From: Pseudarthrobacter equi
GTDB taxonomy: Bacteria; Actinomycetota; Actinomycetes; Actinomycetales; Micrococcaceae
DNA length: 64,000 nucleotides
NCBI RefSeq assembly: GCF_900105535.1
Contig: NZ_LT629779.1
Span: 3,410,001 to 3,474,000, forward strand
Direction: 5' to 3'
Position numbers and translations under genes: made by a program. This document shows, one piece after another, positions 31,233 through 39,997 of the stretch; within the stretch, counting starts at the first letter, position 1; each line of letters begins with the position of its first letter. Below the pieces are notes generated by a model. That model made no database searches and was not told where the DNA came from. It saw only the letters and a program-made list of their open reading frames with translations.

Positions 31233-32849
31233 ATGAACTCGCAGACCCCCCTCCCCGACGACGGCCAGCCCACCGAGCCTCTGCCCGGCGCACCGCGGCC
31301 CACCGAACCCCTGCCGTCCGCGCCGACCACGCCGGACCCGTCCGAGGGCCTGCGGGCCTCCGAATCCAGCCAGCAATCTGCAGGCCAGCCCGGCACTGAA
31401 CTGCCCCGTACCGAGGTCCCCGGCGCTGGTCTCCCCGATGCCGACCTCCCCGGGGCCGGACAGGCGTACACAGGGCGTCCCGGCACCGCACACGCCGCCC
31501 CGGGCGAAGCCGATTTCTTCTCCTGGATCCGCGGCCATGGCATCCAGCGTGGCCGTGACCGGTGGATCGGCGGCGTCTCCAGCGGCATCGCGCAGAAGCT
31601 GGGCGTAGACCCGCTGATCATCCGCGGCGTCTTCATCGTCCTGACCCTGTTCGCCGGCATCGGCGTGCTGGTGTACGGCCTCGCATGGGCGCTGCTCCCG
31701 GAGCCCGACGGGCGGATCCACGTCCAGGAGGCCGCCGCGGGCCGGTGGACCACCGGGATGACAGGGTCCCTGATCGCCACGATCCTGGGCCTCACCGGAC
31801 TGGGCGGCGGCTTCTGGGGCTGGTCGCACAACGGCTTCGGCGGCTTCCTCTGGACGGTCTTCTGGGTGGGCGGCGCCATCTACCTCATCTACTACCTCTC
31901 GCAGCGCAACAAGGCGGGCCGGCCCGCGATGGCCTCCCCGCACGTGGCCGCTTACGGCACCCCCGGCGCCTACGGGACGCCGGGGGCAGCTGGCACCTCA
32001 GGTACCGCCTACGCAGCCGGAGATCCGGGGACCGCGCCGTTCTCCTCCACGGGCACCTCGTATGGAGCAGGCCCGGCTTCGCCCTCCATGCCTGACTACG
32101 GTGGCAGCAGCTATTCCGGCAGTGGCTCCTACTCCGGCGGTGGCTCCGGTGCCGGCGGCGGATTCCAGGGCGGTGGCCCCTACGGCGGCGCCCCCGCACC
32201 GCAGCGCACCCCGAAACCACGGCCGGCCGGGCCCGGCGCTCCTGCAGTGGCCGTCGCCGCCGGATCGGCACTGCTGGTGGGCGGCGGCCTCAAGGCACTC
32301 GACGTCACCAACGTCATCGACCTGGGCGACTCCGCCAACGCCATCGTCTGGGCCAGCGCCGCAGCCGTCCTGGGCCTCGGCATCCTCATCGCCGGCCTGC
32401 GCGGCAGGACCGCCGGCATCCTGAGCTTCTTCGCCGTGGTGGCGCTGGTAGCGGGCGGCGTGTACAACGTGGTGGGCAACGGCGACAGGATGCGCTTCCA
32501 GCAGGTGGACTGGGCACCGGCCAGCATCACGGAAGCCACGCGCGGCTTCGACATCACCGCGGGACGCGGAACCGTGGACCTGACAAACCTCGCCGGAGGC
32601 ACCCCGCTGCGCTCCGACGTCGTGATTCCCCTGGACATCACCGCGAGCAACGTGACCGTGGTGATCCCGGAGGACGTCCCCGTGGACATCAAGGCGGACA
32701 TGACCATGGGCAACCTCAACGAGGCCTCGGGCCAGCGCGGCGGAACCACCACCCGGGAAAGCACCTATAACTCCGACCGGCCCGGCAGCCATCTGGTGGT
32801 CCAGATCGACGGCACCTTCAGCAACGTCACCATCCAGGAAGGCAATTGA
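31233..32849 (+). CDS. PspC domain protein with C-terminal toast-rack-like domain
   Basis: 538 residues. Residues 1-85 are Pro/Glu-rich and probably disordered. PspC (about 100-155) has RDRWIGGVSSGIAQKLGVDP and one or two helices; another helix pair follows (about 168-225). Then comes a Gly/Ser/Tyr-rich low-complexity linker (about 230-330), three membrane helices (about 335-420) and a beta-rich extracellular C terminus (FDITAGRGTVDLTNLAGGTP) like the toast-rack domain of LiaF/PspC proteins. AAGGA lies 7 nt before the ATG. Likely partner or target of the neighbouring two-component system. Confidence 0.88.
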   Translation: MNSQTPLPDDGQPTEPLPGAPRPTEPLPSAPTTPDPSEGLRASESSQQSAGQPGTELPRTEVPGAGLPDADLPGAGQAYTGRPGTAHAAPGEADFFSWIRGHGIQRGRDRWIGGVSSGIAQKLGVDPLIIRGVFIVLTLFAGIGVLVYGLAWALLPEPDGRIHVQEAAAGRWTTGMTGSLIATILGLTGLGGGFWGWSHNGFGGFLWTVFWVGGAIYLIYYLSQRNKAGRPAMASPHVAAYGTPGAYGTPGAAGTSGTAYAAGDPGTAPFSSTGTSYGAGPASPSMPDYGGSSYSGSGSYSGGGSGAGGGFQGGGPYGGAPAPQRTPKPRPAGPGAPAVAVAAGSALLVGGGLKALDVTNVIDLGDSANAIVWASAAAVLGLGILIAGLRGRTAGILSFFAVVALVAGGVYNVVGNGDRMRFQQVDWAPASITEATRGFDITAGRGTVDLTNLAGGTPLRSDVVIPLDITASNVTVVIPEDVPVDIKADMTMGNLNEASGQRGGTTTRESTYNSDRPGSHLVVQIDGTFSNVTIQEGN

Positions 32850-32850
32850 G

Positions 32851-33150
32851 ATGAGCACCAGTAACCCGGCACCGGATCCCACGGGCCGCAGCGGCTACTA
32901 CCCGGACAGCACGACGACGGCGGGCTCAGACCCTGCCGGTACCTCCACCACGAGGGTGGGGACGGTGGTGTGGGGCCTGATCGTCCTGGCCCTCGCCGCC
33001 CTGATCATCGTTGCCCAGCTGGGCATCGTGACCCTCAACGCCACGTACGTCCTGATCGGGCTCATGATCGGAGCCGGCGCCGCACTGGTGGTGGGCGGCC
33101 TCCTTTCCGCCCGGAAACGTGACAACCAACCGACAACAGGGAAGTCTTGA
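32851..33150 (+). CDS. Small two-helix membrane protein of the PspC locus, 99 aa
   Basis: The N-terminal 35 residues are polar and Ser/Thr-rich; two hydrophobic helices follow (VGTVVWGLIVLALAALIIVA and YVLIGLMIGAGAALVVGGLL), ending in a short basic tail. It starts one base after the stop of the preceding gene and ends 3 bases before the mini-PspC gene, so the three form one operon. The helix pair resembles LiaI/LiaF-type membrane units, but no firm family can be named. Confidence 0.8.
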   Translation: MSTSNPAPDPTGRSGYYPDSTTTAGSDPAGTSTTRVGTVVWGLIVLALAALIIVAQLGIVTLNATYVLIGLMIGAGAALVVGGLLSARKRDNQPTTGKS

Positions 33151-33153
33151 ACC

Positions 33154-33405
33154 ATGGACAAGTTTTTCAGCATCGTCAGGGGCTTCGGCCTGCAACGCGG
33201 CCCGCAGCGCTGGGTGGGTGGCGTCCTGGGCGGGATCGCCGCTAAAACGAACGTGGACGTGGCCTTTGTCCGCATCGCGTTCCTCGTGTTCTGCCTCCTC
33301 CCCGGACCCGCGGTGGTTTTCTACCTCCTGGCGTGGGGCATCCTTCCGGACCAGCGGAACGTGATTCCGCTGCAGGCATTCCTGGAGCGCCGGTCCCTCA
33401 GCTGA
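33154..33405 (+). CDS. Stand-alone PspC domain protein, 83 aa
   Basis: Almost the whole protein is one PspC domain: LQRGPQRWVGGVLGGIAAKT, then a helix (FVRIAFLVFCLLPGPAVVFYLLAWGILP). This is the third PspC domain of the locus after those in the kinase and the 538-residue protein. It is the last gene of the operon, and a strong terminator follows 18 bases later. Family members act at the membrane in phage-shock-type responses. Confidence 0.88.
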   Translation: MDKFFSIVRGFGLQRGPQRWVGGVLGGIAAKTNVDVAFVRIAFLVFCLLPGPAVVFYLLAWGILPDQRNVIPLQAFLERRSLS

Positions 33406-33423
33406 CCCCGCTGGTGACATCCG

Positions 33424-33456
33424 AAGGCTCCCGCCGTTTACTACGGCGGGAGCCTT
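33424..33456 (+). terminator. Terminator of the PspC operon
   Basis: Perfect 14-bp stem (33424-33437 with 33443-33456), loop TTACT, ending in CCTTTGCC. Short T run, but position and strength fit. Confidence 0.75.
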
Positions 33457-33598
33457 TGCCGTGCCCGGCCGGCGCCCATGCAGGCGGTGTACCGCGTGTA
33501 ACGGGTTTGTGTCGTACCCCACACCTCCCACTACACTTCTAGGTGAGCTCAGCGTGGCGCTCTGCCAGTAGACCCTCTTCCAGGATTTGAGCCGAAAC

Positions 33599-34624
33599 AT
33601 GAAAATTGGAATCCTCACCAGCGGTGGCGACTGCCCCGGACTGAACGCGGTCATCCGCGGCGCCGTGCTGAAGGGTATCGCCATCCACGGCCACGAGTTC
33701 GTCGGATTCCTCGACGGCTGGCGCGGCGTGGTGGAGGGCGACATCATCGACATCCCCCGCACCATGGTGCGCGGCATCGCCAAGCAGGGCGGCACCATCC
33801 TGGGCACGTCCCGCACCAACCCGTTCGAAAACGGCGGCGGCCCCGAGGTCATCAAAGCCCACATGGACCGCCTCGGCATCGACGCGATCATCGCCATCGG
33901 CGGTGAGGGAACCCTCGCCGCGGCCAAGCGCCTGACCGACGCCGGACTGAAGATCGTGGGCGTCCCCAAGACCGTGGACAACGACCTCGACGCCACCGAC
34001 TACACCTTCGGCTTCGACACCGCCGTACAGATCGCCACCGAGGCCATCGACCGGCTCCGGACCACCGGCGAATCCCACCACCGCTGCATGATCGCCGAGG
34101 TCATGGGCCGGCACGTGGGCTGGATTGCCCTGCACGCCGGCATGGCGGCCGGCGCCCACGCCATCCTCATTCCGGAGCAGAAGGTCAGCATCGAGCAGAT
34201 CACCGACTGGGTAAACGAAGCCCACGCCCGCGGCCGCGCGCCGCTGGTGGTGGTGGCCGAAGGGTTCGTGCCCGAGCACATGGAATCCCCGCACTCCGAG
34301 CGCGGCCTGGACACGTTCGGCCGGCCCCGCCTGGGCGGCATCGCCGACCAGCTCGCGCCCGAACTGGAAGCCCGTACCGGCATCGAAACCCGCGCCACCA
34401 TCCTGGGCCACATCCAGCGCGGCGGCGTCCCCTCGGCCTTCGACCGCGTCCTCGCCACGCGCCTGGGCATGGCCGCCATCGACTCCGTGGTTGAGGGCTT
34501 CTGGGGCACCATGGTGGCGCTCAAGGGCACCGACATCCAGCACGTCGCCTTCGAGGAAGCCCTGGGCCAGCTCAAGACCGTGCCGCAGAACCGGTACGAC
34601 GAAGCCGCAGTCCTCTTCGGCTAG
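33599..34624 (+). CDS. pfkA: ATP-dependent 6-phosphofructokinase
   Basis: Phosphofructokinase (341 aa), phosphorylating fructose 6-phosphate in glycolysis. The start MKIGILTSGGDCPGLNAVIR leads directly into the nucleotide-binding loop; a TTG four codons upstream is less likely. The residue equivalent to E. coli Gly104 is Gly104 here (GGEGT), which fits ATP rather than pyrophosphate, while position 124 is Lys (VPKTVDND), a combination known in the actinomycete ATP-PFK group. A possible -10 box TACACT lies at 33532-33537. No Shine-Dalgarno sequence is obvious. Confidence 0.93.
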   Translation: MKIGILTSGGDCPGLNAVIRGAVLKGIAIHGHEFVGFLDGWRGVVEGDIIDIPRTMVRGIAKQGGTILGTSRTNPFENGGGPEVIKAHMDRLGIDAIIAIGGEGTLAAAKRLTDAGLKIVGVPKTVDNDLDATDYTFGFDTAVQIATEAIDRLRTTGESHHRCMIAEVMGRHVGWIALHAGMAAGAHAILIPEQKVSIEQITDWVNEAHARGRAPLVVVAEGFVPEHMESPHSERGLDTFGRPRLGGIADQLAPELEARTGIETRATILGHIQRGGVPSAFDRVLATRLGMAAIDSVVEGFWGTMVALKGTDIQHVAFEEALGQLKTVPQNRYDEAAVLFG

Positions 34625-34680
34625 GCACAGCGCAGTGCCCGGCCGGGGATGATGTCCGGCCGGGACAGCCGCCGGCGCCC

Positions 34681-34686
34681 TAGGCT
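34681..34686 (+). promoter_or_regulatory. Leaderless-type -10 box (TAGGCT)
   Basis: TAGGCT, then 6 nt, then the ATG at 34693; no Shine-Dalgarno sequence. Confidence 0.55.
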
Positions 34687-34692
34687 GGGACC

Positions 34693-35409
34693 ATGACACT
34701 CGATCCCGGCTCTGCCGCCATCATCCAGCTGGCCTGGGCCCGCCGCCTGGGCCTCGACGACGACGCTTTCGGCTCAGCACTTGCCTCCGGAGAACGCATC
34801 GTCCGGGCCGATGACTCGGCCGCCACGGTGGAGTTCGTCAGGCTCTTCGGCAGTTCCGTGCTGGTGGGGCCGCAGGACGTCATCGATGCGGCCGCGGAGA
34901 TCCCCGATGCGGACATGGCGCAGCACGTCACCCTGTTGACGCTGACCCGGGACCGTGGCGGGTACGGCCTCGGCGCCGCGGCGCTGTTCTTCGCCGACGA
35001 CCTGCCGCTGCAGCAGCCCTCCGAAGAAATGACTGTGTCACACGGTAACGCCGAAGCGATTGAACTGGAGGGCCGCTGCCCGCCGGACGACGTCAACGAG
35101 GTGGGGCTCTCCGACCTTGAGAACCGCTTCACCATCGTCCACGAGCTCGACGGCAGGCGGGTCCCCCTGGCCTGCGGCGCCTACACAGAGTGGGAAGGAC
35201 TGCTGGCCCACCTGGGGGTCCTGGTGGATCCGGAGTGGCGGCGCCGCGGGCTGGGAACGCTGGCCGCTTCCATCGCATCCCACGAGGCCCTGGCCGCCGG
35301 GCTGACGCTGCAGTGGCGGGCGGACGTCAGCAACACAGGATCGCTGGCGCTGGCCCGCCGCCTCGGCTTGTCAGCCGGCGGAATCCAGACCAGCGTCAAC
35401 CTTGGCTGA
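34693..35409 (+). CDS. GNAT family N-acetyltransferase
   Basis: 238 residues. The C half is a GNAT domain: VPLACGAYTEWEGLLAHLGV, then V-D-P-E-W-R-R-R-G-L-G (acetyl-CoA loop), then NTGSLALARRLGLSAGG. The N half (about 1-110) has no recognised fold and may be a degenerate first GNAT half. The start follows a TANNNT box by 6 nt. The 3' end overlaps the convergent transporter gene by 39 bases. Substrate unknown. Confidence 0.82.
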   Translation: MTLDPGSAAIIQLAWARRLGLDDDAFGSALASGERIVRADDSAATVEFVRLFGSSVLVGPQDVIDAAAEIPDADMAQHVTLLTLTRDRGGYGLGAAALFFADDLPLQQPSEEMTVSHGNAEAIELEGRCPPDDVNEVGLSDLENRFTIVHELDGRRVPLACGAYTEWEGLLAHLGVLVDPEWRRRGLGTLAASIASHEALAAGLTLQWRADVSNTGSLALARRLGLSAGGIQTSVNLG

Positions 35410-36900
35410 GGGAGCGGACCCTTCAGCGGCGCCCCACCCCTGAATGGGCTTGGGCTTGGCGAAGAACAGCACCACTACTGCCCCGGCCAGCACCACAGCG
35501 GCGGGAAGCAGGATGGACTGCGCCATCGCCGTCGAAAATCCTGCGTGCAGGAATTCCGGCAGCGAACCGCCCATGGCCATGCCTTCGCCGGCCCCGCCGG
35601 CCTGGCCGCCGGGGCCCGCCGGGAGCTCAGCCGCCAGCCGCGACTGAATCAGGACAGCGATGGCAGCGCTGCCCAGGACCGCGCCGAACTGGCGGGTGGT
35701 GTTGTAGACGCCGGAGCCGGCGCCCGCCTGCCGCGGCGGCAGGTTCCTGGTGGCCGTGGTGCTCAGGGGCGCCCAGATGCCGGCGTTGGCGAAGCCGAGA
35801 ACAGCGCTGGGAAGCAGGAACAGCAGGATGGGGGTGTCCGGCTGCATCAGCAATCCGTTCCACACCAGAGCCACTGCCATGAGTGTCAGGCCCGCAGTTG
35901 CCAGGTATTTCGGGTTTACCCGGTCCACGATCTTCCCCACCACGGGGGCCATGCCACCCGAGATCAGCGCCATGGGCACCATCAGCAGAGCTGACTGGGT
36001 GGGTGTCAGGCCGCGGACCATCTGGTAGTAGAAGATCAGCGGCAGCCCGAAGGACGTCACCGTGAACCCCACCATGGTGATTCCCAGGTTGGCCAGCGAA
36101 AAGTTCCGGTCGCGGAACAGTCCCAGCGGCAGCAGCGGCTCGCCCTTGTTGAAACGCTGCCAGGCGACGAATCCGGCGAGCACTACGATCCCGGCGATGA
36201 TCAGCGACCAGACGCTGATGGGTCCGGCGATGGTTCCCCAGTTGTACGTCTCGCCTTCCTGGATTCCGAAGACCAGCAGGAAGACCCCGATGGCACTGAG
36301 CAGCACACCGGGAATGTCGAACCGGTGCGGGTGGGTGCTCAATGCGGGTACGTTCCGTACCGCAAGGATGAACCCCACGACGCCGATGGGAACGTTGATG
36401 AAGAAGATCCACTCCCAGCCCAGGCTGTCCACCAGGACGCCGCCCAGGATCGGGCCCACCAGTGTGGCCATGCCGGCGGTGGCGCCCCAGATGGCCATGG
36501 CGGCACCCCGGCGGTCCGGCGGGAAAATGCGGGTGATGACGGCCATGGTCTGCGGCGTCATTACTGCGGCGCCGAGGCCCTGGAGCACCCGGGCGGCGAT
36601 GAGGGTCTCCACGTCCTGGGCCAGGCCGCACCACAGCGAGGCCAGGGTAAAGACCACCAGGCCAAGCAGGTACAGCTTCTTGGGCCCGAAGCGGTCGCCC
36701 AGCCTGCCCGTGATCAGCAGCGGAACTGCGTAGGCCAGCAGATAGGCGCTGGTCACCCAGATCACGGAGTTGATGTCGGCGCCCAGGCCCTCCATGATCC
36801 GCGGGTTGGCCACGGACACGATGGTGCTGTCGATCAGGATCATGAAGAACCCGATCACCAGCGACCACAGCGCCGCCCAGGGCTTTTCTACGTTTTCCAT
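35371..36900 (-). CDS. MFS multidrug exporter, DHA2 family (14 membrane helices)
   Basis: 509 residues with 14 predicted helices. Helix 1 ends in F-M-I-L-I-D-S-T-I-V-S-V-A (motif D1 of the DHA2 family), loop 2-3 has GRLGDRFGPKKLY (motif A), and helix 5 carries GPILGGVLVDSLGWEWIFFIN (motif C, an antiporter mark). I chose ATG at 36900, where AAGGA lies 7 nt upstream; an ATG 7 codons earlier has none. Likely proton-driven export of drugs or metabolites. Convergent overlap of 39 bases with the acetyltransferase gene. Confidence 0.9.
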   Translation of the reverse strand: MENVEKPWAALWSLVIGFFMILIDSTIVSVANPRIMEGLGADINSVIWVTSAYLLAYAVPLLITGRLGDRFGPKKLYLLGLVVFTLASLWCGLAQDVETLIAARVLQGLGAAVMTPQTMAVITRIFPPDRRGAAMAIWGATAGMATLVGPILGGVLVDSLGWEWIFFINVPIGVVGFILAVRNVPALSTHPHRFDIPGVLLSAIGVFLLVFGIQEGETYNWGTIAGPISVWSLIIAGIVVLAGFVAWQRFNKGEPLLPLGLFRDRNFSLANLGITMVGFTVTSFGLPLIFYYQMVRGLTPTQSALLMVPMALISGGMAPVVGKIVDRVNPKYLATAGLTLMAVALVWNGLLMQPDTPILLFLLPSAVLGFANAGIWAPLSTTATRNLPPRQAGAGSGVYNTTRQFGAVLGSAAIAVLIQSRLAAELPAGPGGQAGGAGEGMAMGGSLPEFLHAGFSTAMAQSILLPAAVVLAGAVVVLFFAKPKPIQGWGAAEGSAPSAKVDAGLDSAG

Positions 36901-36949
36901 CCGGTCATCCTTCAGAGTCATTTTGTGGTTGCCGGGCGGACCCGGGGGC

Positions 36950-37396
36950 TCAGCCCAGGAGGTCGAGGATCTCCTGGCGGGCAAACATTTGGGCGGCCGC
37001 GCGTGCCGATGGCGCTCCGGCGTCGGGATCTGCGCCGGCATCCAGCAGGACCCGGGCTACGTCCGTGTACCCCTTGAACGCCGCACCGGCCAGTGGCGTC
37101 TGGCCGCGGTCATTGGCGGTGTTTGCCTCGGCTCCGTGTTCGAGCACCAGGCGCACCGTGTCGGCGTGGCCGTGGTAGGCAGCCAGCATCAGGAGCGAAT
37201 CTCCGGCGGCATTGGTGAGGGTGGCGGGAGCGCCGGCGCCGAGGTATGCGCGGAGCATCTCGGTGTTCCCGTCCCGGGCTGCCTGGAAGAGGCTGTGGGC
37301 CAAGGCGACGGCGTCGTCGTCCTGCCCTGCTCCTGCCTCCCCGGCCTCGCCTGCCGCGGCGTGCTGCGCCGGCGTGGCGTTTCCGTGTTCTGTCAT
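36950..37396 (-). CDS. Ankyrin repeat protein, 148 aa
   Basis: About 35 Ala/Gly-rich residues, then three ankyrin repeats: LFQAARDGNTEMLRAYLGAG, then DSLLMLAAYHGHADTVRLVL, then QTPLAGAAFKGYTDVARVLL. Ankyrin repeats bind other proteins. The ATG overlaps the stop of the YgfZ-type gene by four bases (ATGA), so the two are translationally coupled and may act together. Cytoplasmic; no signal peptide. Confidence 0.9.
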   Translation of the reverse strand: MTEHGNATPAQHAAAGEAGEAGAGQDDDAVALAHSLFQAARDGNTEMLRAYLGAGAPATLTNAAGDSLLMLAAYHGHADTVRLVLEHGAEANTANDRGQTPLAGAAFKGYTDVARVLLDAGADPDAGAPSARAAAQMFARQEILDLLG

Positions 37397-38478
37397 GCGC
37401 GTGGCCCCCTAAGGAATCCGGTCTGGCGCCCCACCACCTGGCCGGCGTCGGGGGCAACGATGAGTTCCTGTCCGGCGGTGTACGGCTCGTCCCCGTCCAG
37501 GACCGTCAGTATTTCATCCGGCGCTACGGACCGCTTTATGACCGCCAGTGCCACCGGCCCCATTTCGTAGTGCTGCGCCACGGACGTGACGGCCCCCACT
37601 TTGCGGTCGCCGGCAAGGACCACGCTTCCGGCGGCCGGGAGTGTGTGCTGCGAACCGTCCAGCTGCAGGAACACGAGGCGCCGCGGCGGGTGCCCCAGGT
37701 TGTGGACGCGGGCGATGGTTTCCTGGCCCTTGTAGCAGCCTTTGGCCAGGTGGACTGCGGTACGGAGCAGGTCCAGTTCATGCGGAATCGTCCTGTCATC
37801 GGTTTCGGCACCGATCCGGGGACGCCAGGCAGCGATGCGCAGCGCCTCGGACGACATGACTCCGGCCAGCGGCCGGTCCGCCACCATCTGTTCCAATTCG
37901 GCGGCGGGGACAAGGTACTCGAACCACGGCCGTTCCAGCCCGGGATGGTTCTCCTCGGCAACGGTGGCGTACGAGTAGCCGCCGGCAGAGACATGCGGCC
38001 ACGGGTCCTGCCAGGCCACCAGCGAGGCCCACTCCGGCACGGCGGCGGTGCTGCCCACCACCGCCCAGTCGGCCGAGGCGTCGGCGATGTCCACCCGGAG
38101 CATGAACTTCATCCTGTTGAGGTACTCAGCCAGCGGGCCGGCCTCGGCGCCTTCGACAATCAGCCAGGCGGTGCCGCCGTCGTCAACAATGCGCGCGTCA
38201 AACTCGATGCGCCCCTGAACGCTCAGGAGGAGCAGTTCGCTCGACTCCCCCGGCTGGAGGGCCGTCACCTGCTGGGATGACAGCGTGTTCAGCCAGCTCA
38301 GCCGGTCCGGCCCGGTGACGGTGACAACTCCGCGGGAGGAGAGGTCGACGACGGCGGTTCCGGCCGCGAGGGCACGCTGCTCCCGGAGGGGCTCACCGTA
38401 GTGGGCTGCGACGCCGGCGTCCGCACCGGCGGCCTCGACAGCTCCGGGGCGCGACAAAAGGGGGCTGGGAGTAGTCAT
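37393..38478 (-). CDS. Folate-binding protein YgfZ / GcvT-like
   Basis: 361 residues of the GcvT-like folate-binding fold, with the YgfZ signature K-G-C-Y-K-G-Q-E and the early FNTL-like motif LSWLNTLSSQQV. YgfZ-type proteins use tetrahydrofolate to support assembly or repair of iron-sulfur enzymes. It is the first gene of a two-gene unit with the ankyrin protein. No clear Shine-Dalgarno sequence precedes the ATG. Confidence 0.9.
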   Translation of the reverse strand: MTTPSPLLSRPGAVEAAGADAGVAAHYGEPLREQRALAAGTAVVDLSSRGVVTVTGPDRLSWLNTLSSQQVTALQPGESSELLLLSVQGRIEFDARIVDDGGTAWLIVEGAEAGPLAEYLNRMKFMLRVDIADASADWAVVGSTAAVPEWASLVAWQDPWPHVSAGGYSYATVAEENHPGLERPWFEYLVPAAELEQMVADRPLAGVMSSEALRIAAWRPRIGAETDDRTIPHELDLLRTAVHLAKGCYKGQETIARVHNLGHPPRRLVFLQLDGSQHTLPAAGSVVLAGDRKVGAVTSVAQHYEMGPVALAVIKRSVAPDEILTVLDGDEPYTAGQELIVAPDAGQVVGRQTGFLRGPRA

Positions 38479-38596
38479 ATTGGGGAGAACGTCCTTCAGT
38501 CAGTCTGTATTCCGCTTTGTCGCCGGAATTTGAAACGCCGTCCCGGCGCGTCTAATCCATGGCCTGGACTGCGGGGATTGCGGAGCGGTTAAATGT

Positions 38597-39319
38597 TTAC
38601 CGGTACTCGGGGTTTTCGAAGTCGAACCGGGTCCCGGCGGTCCATTCCTTGGGCAGGTTGCCGTAAGCAGGGTACCCGCCGGCGTCCTTGAGGGTCCGGG
38701 CCAGGTGCAGGAGGTTCCACGTCATGAAGGTGGTGTTCCGGTTGGTGAAGTCGCTTTCCGGTCCGCCTGAGCCCTCGTCAAGGTAGCTGGGGCCGGGGCC
38801 CACGGGCCCGATCCACCCGGCGTCGGCCTGCGGCGGAATGCTGAAACCGATGTGCTGCAGGCTGTAGAGGACATTCATGGCGCAGTGCTTGATGCCGTCC
38901 TCGTTGCCCGTGATCAGGCAACCGCCCACTTTGGGATAGAACGCCCACTGGCCCTTGCTGTTGAGCTCACCGGAATGGGCGTAGAGGCGTTCAATCAGCT
39001 TCTTGGTCTGCGATGAGTTGTCTCCCAGCCAGATGGGGCCGGCCACCACCACGATGTCGGCATCCTGGACGGCGGGGTAGAGCTCCGGCCATTCGTCGGT
39101 GGCCCAGCCGTACTGGGTCATGTCCGGGTAGACCCCGCTGGCGATGTCGTGGTCCACCGTGCGGATCACCCGGGTGCTGACGCCCTGCTTCTCCATGATC
39201 AGCCGGCTGATGTTGATCAGGCCGTCAGTATTGGAGGTTTGCGGCGACCTCTTGAGCGTGCCGTTGAAGAAGACAGCCTTGAGATCGCTGTAGTTTCCGG
39301 ATGTACCTTCATTTGCCAC
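38597..39319 (-). CDS. Flavodoxin-family NAD(P)H-dependent oxidoreductase
   Basis: 240 residues of the NADPH-dependent FMN reductase/flavodoxin fold: beta-strand and phosphate loop AVFFNGTLKRSPQTSNTDGL, then VVAGPIWLGDNSSQTKKLIE (flavin-contacting loop) and KVGGCLITGNEDGIKHC. It should bind FMN and reduce quinones, metals or nitro compounds; the substrate is unknown. Start is GTG with AGGGAG upstream. 31 bases follow the nitrobindin-type gene, so co-transcription is likely. Confidence 0.85.
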   Translation of the reverse strand: MANEGTSGNYSDLKAVFFNGTLKRSPQTSNTDGLINISRLIMEKQGVSTRVIRTVDHDIASGVYPDMTQYGWATDEWPELYPAVQDADIVVVAGPIWLGDNSSQTKKLIERLYAHSGELNSKGQWAFYPKVGGCLITGNEDGIKHCAMNVLYSLQHIGFSIPPQADAGWIGPVGPGPSYLDEGSGGPESDFTNRNTTFMTWNLLHLARTLKDAGGYPAYGNLPKEWTAGTRFDFENPEYR

Positions 39320-39349
39320 GGCGCCGCTCCCTGCTGGTGATCCTTCTGG

Positions 39350-39958
39350 TTATGGAACCCGTGCCAGGAACGCCGAGGCGTGGGCTTCTAGGCCCTTGCC
39401 CGCATCCCCTCCCGTTGCGACGTCCCACCGCCACAACAGGTTGCCGTCCACCAGTCCGAAGATCCGGGTGGCGGCGCTGTAATCCTTGGAGTGGCTGCCG
39501 CGCATCACCATGTCGGTGGTGAGCTGGATCTGCGGGCCCTTGATCTGGCCGTAGTACAGCTCCGAGATGCCGCCGGGGTGGGAGATGGACACCGAAATGT
39601 CGAAGCCTCCCTCACCGTTGCGCAGGGCTTCCACTTCGTCGGCGCTCTTGAGCGCAGGAACGATGTCCGCGGGCACCAGGCCGGGACCGCCGTCGGCATC
39701 AAGCTGCTTGCGCTCCAGCGCCCAGAAACCGGTCTCAACCGTGAGGGGCCGCAGGCGCGTGCCGTCGTCGTCCGTCAGCCAGCTCTCCGCCCGGTACTGC
39801 AGATACGGCAGGCCGTTGTGGGTGAAGGAGACATGCTGCAGGAAATGATCGGAATCCTCGTCCCCGGTGCCCAGGCGGCCACGGCCTTCCCACTCACCAA
39901 TGAGCCAGGAAAGGGGAACAAGTTCCGGAGTCAGATCTGTGGGAATCTCAATGGGCAC
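39350..39958 (-). CDS. Nitrobindin-like FABP family protein (DUF1794)
   Basis: 202 residues of an all-beta barrel. The family mark G-x-W-x-G-x-G is G-E-W-E-G-R-G at 21-27, and GGISELYYGQIKGPQIQLTT is in the usual place. Bacterial nitrobindins bind heme and can isomerise peroxynitrite; a His near the C terminus (EAHASAF, about residue 193) is a candidate heme ligand, not proven from the sequence. Start GTG, with GAGG 8 nt upstream. Probably transcribed with the downstream flavodoxin-like gene. Confidence 0.88.
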   Translation of the reverse strand: MPIEIPTDLTPELVPLSWLIGEWEGRGRLGTGDEDSDHFLQHVSFTHNGLPYLQYRAESWLTDDDGTRLRPLTVETGFWALERKQLDADGGPGLVPADIVPALKSADEVEALRNGEGGFDISVSISHPGGISELYYGQIKGPQIQLTTDMVMRGSHSKDYSAATRIFGLVDGNLLWRWDVATGGDAGKGLEAHASAFLARVP

Positions 39959-39997
39959 GGCGTTTACCTCGAGAAACTGCGGGATCGGAAGGCTGGT

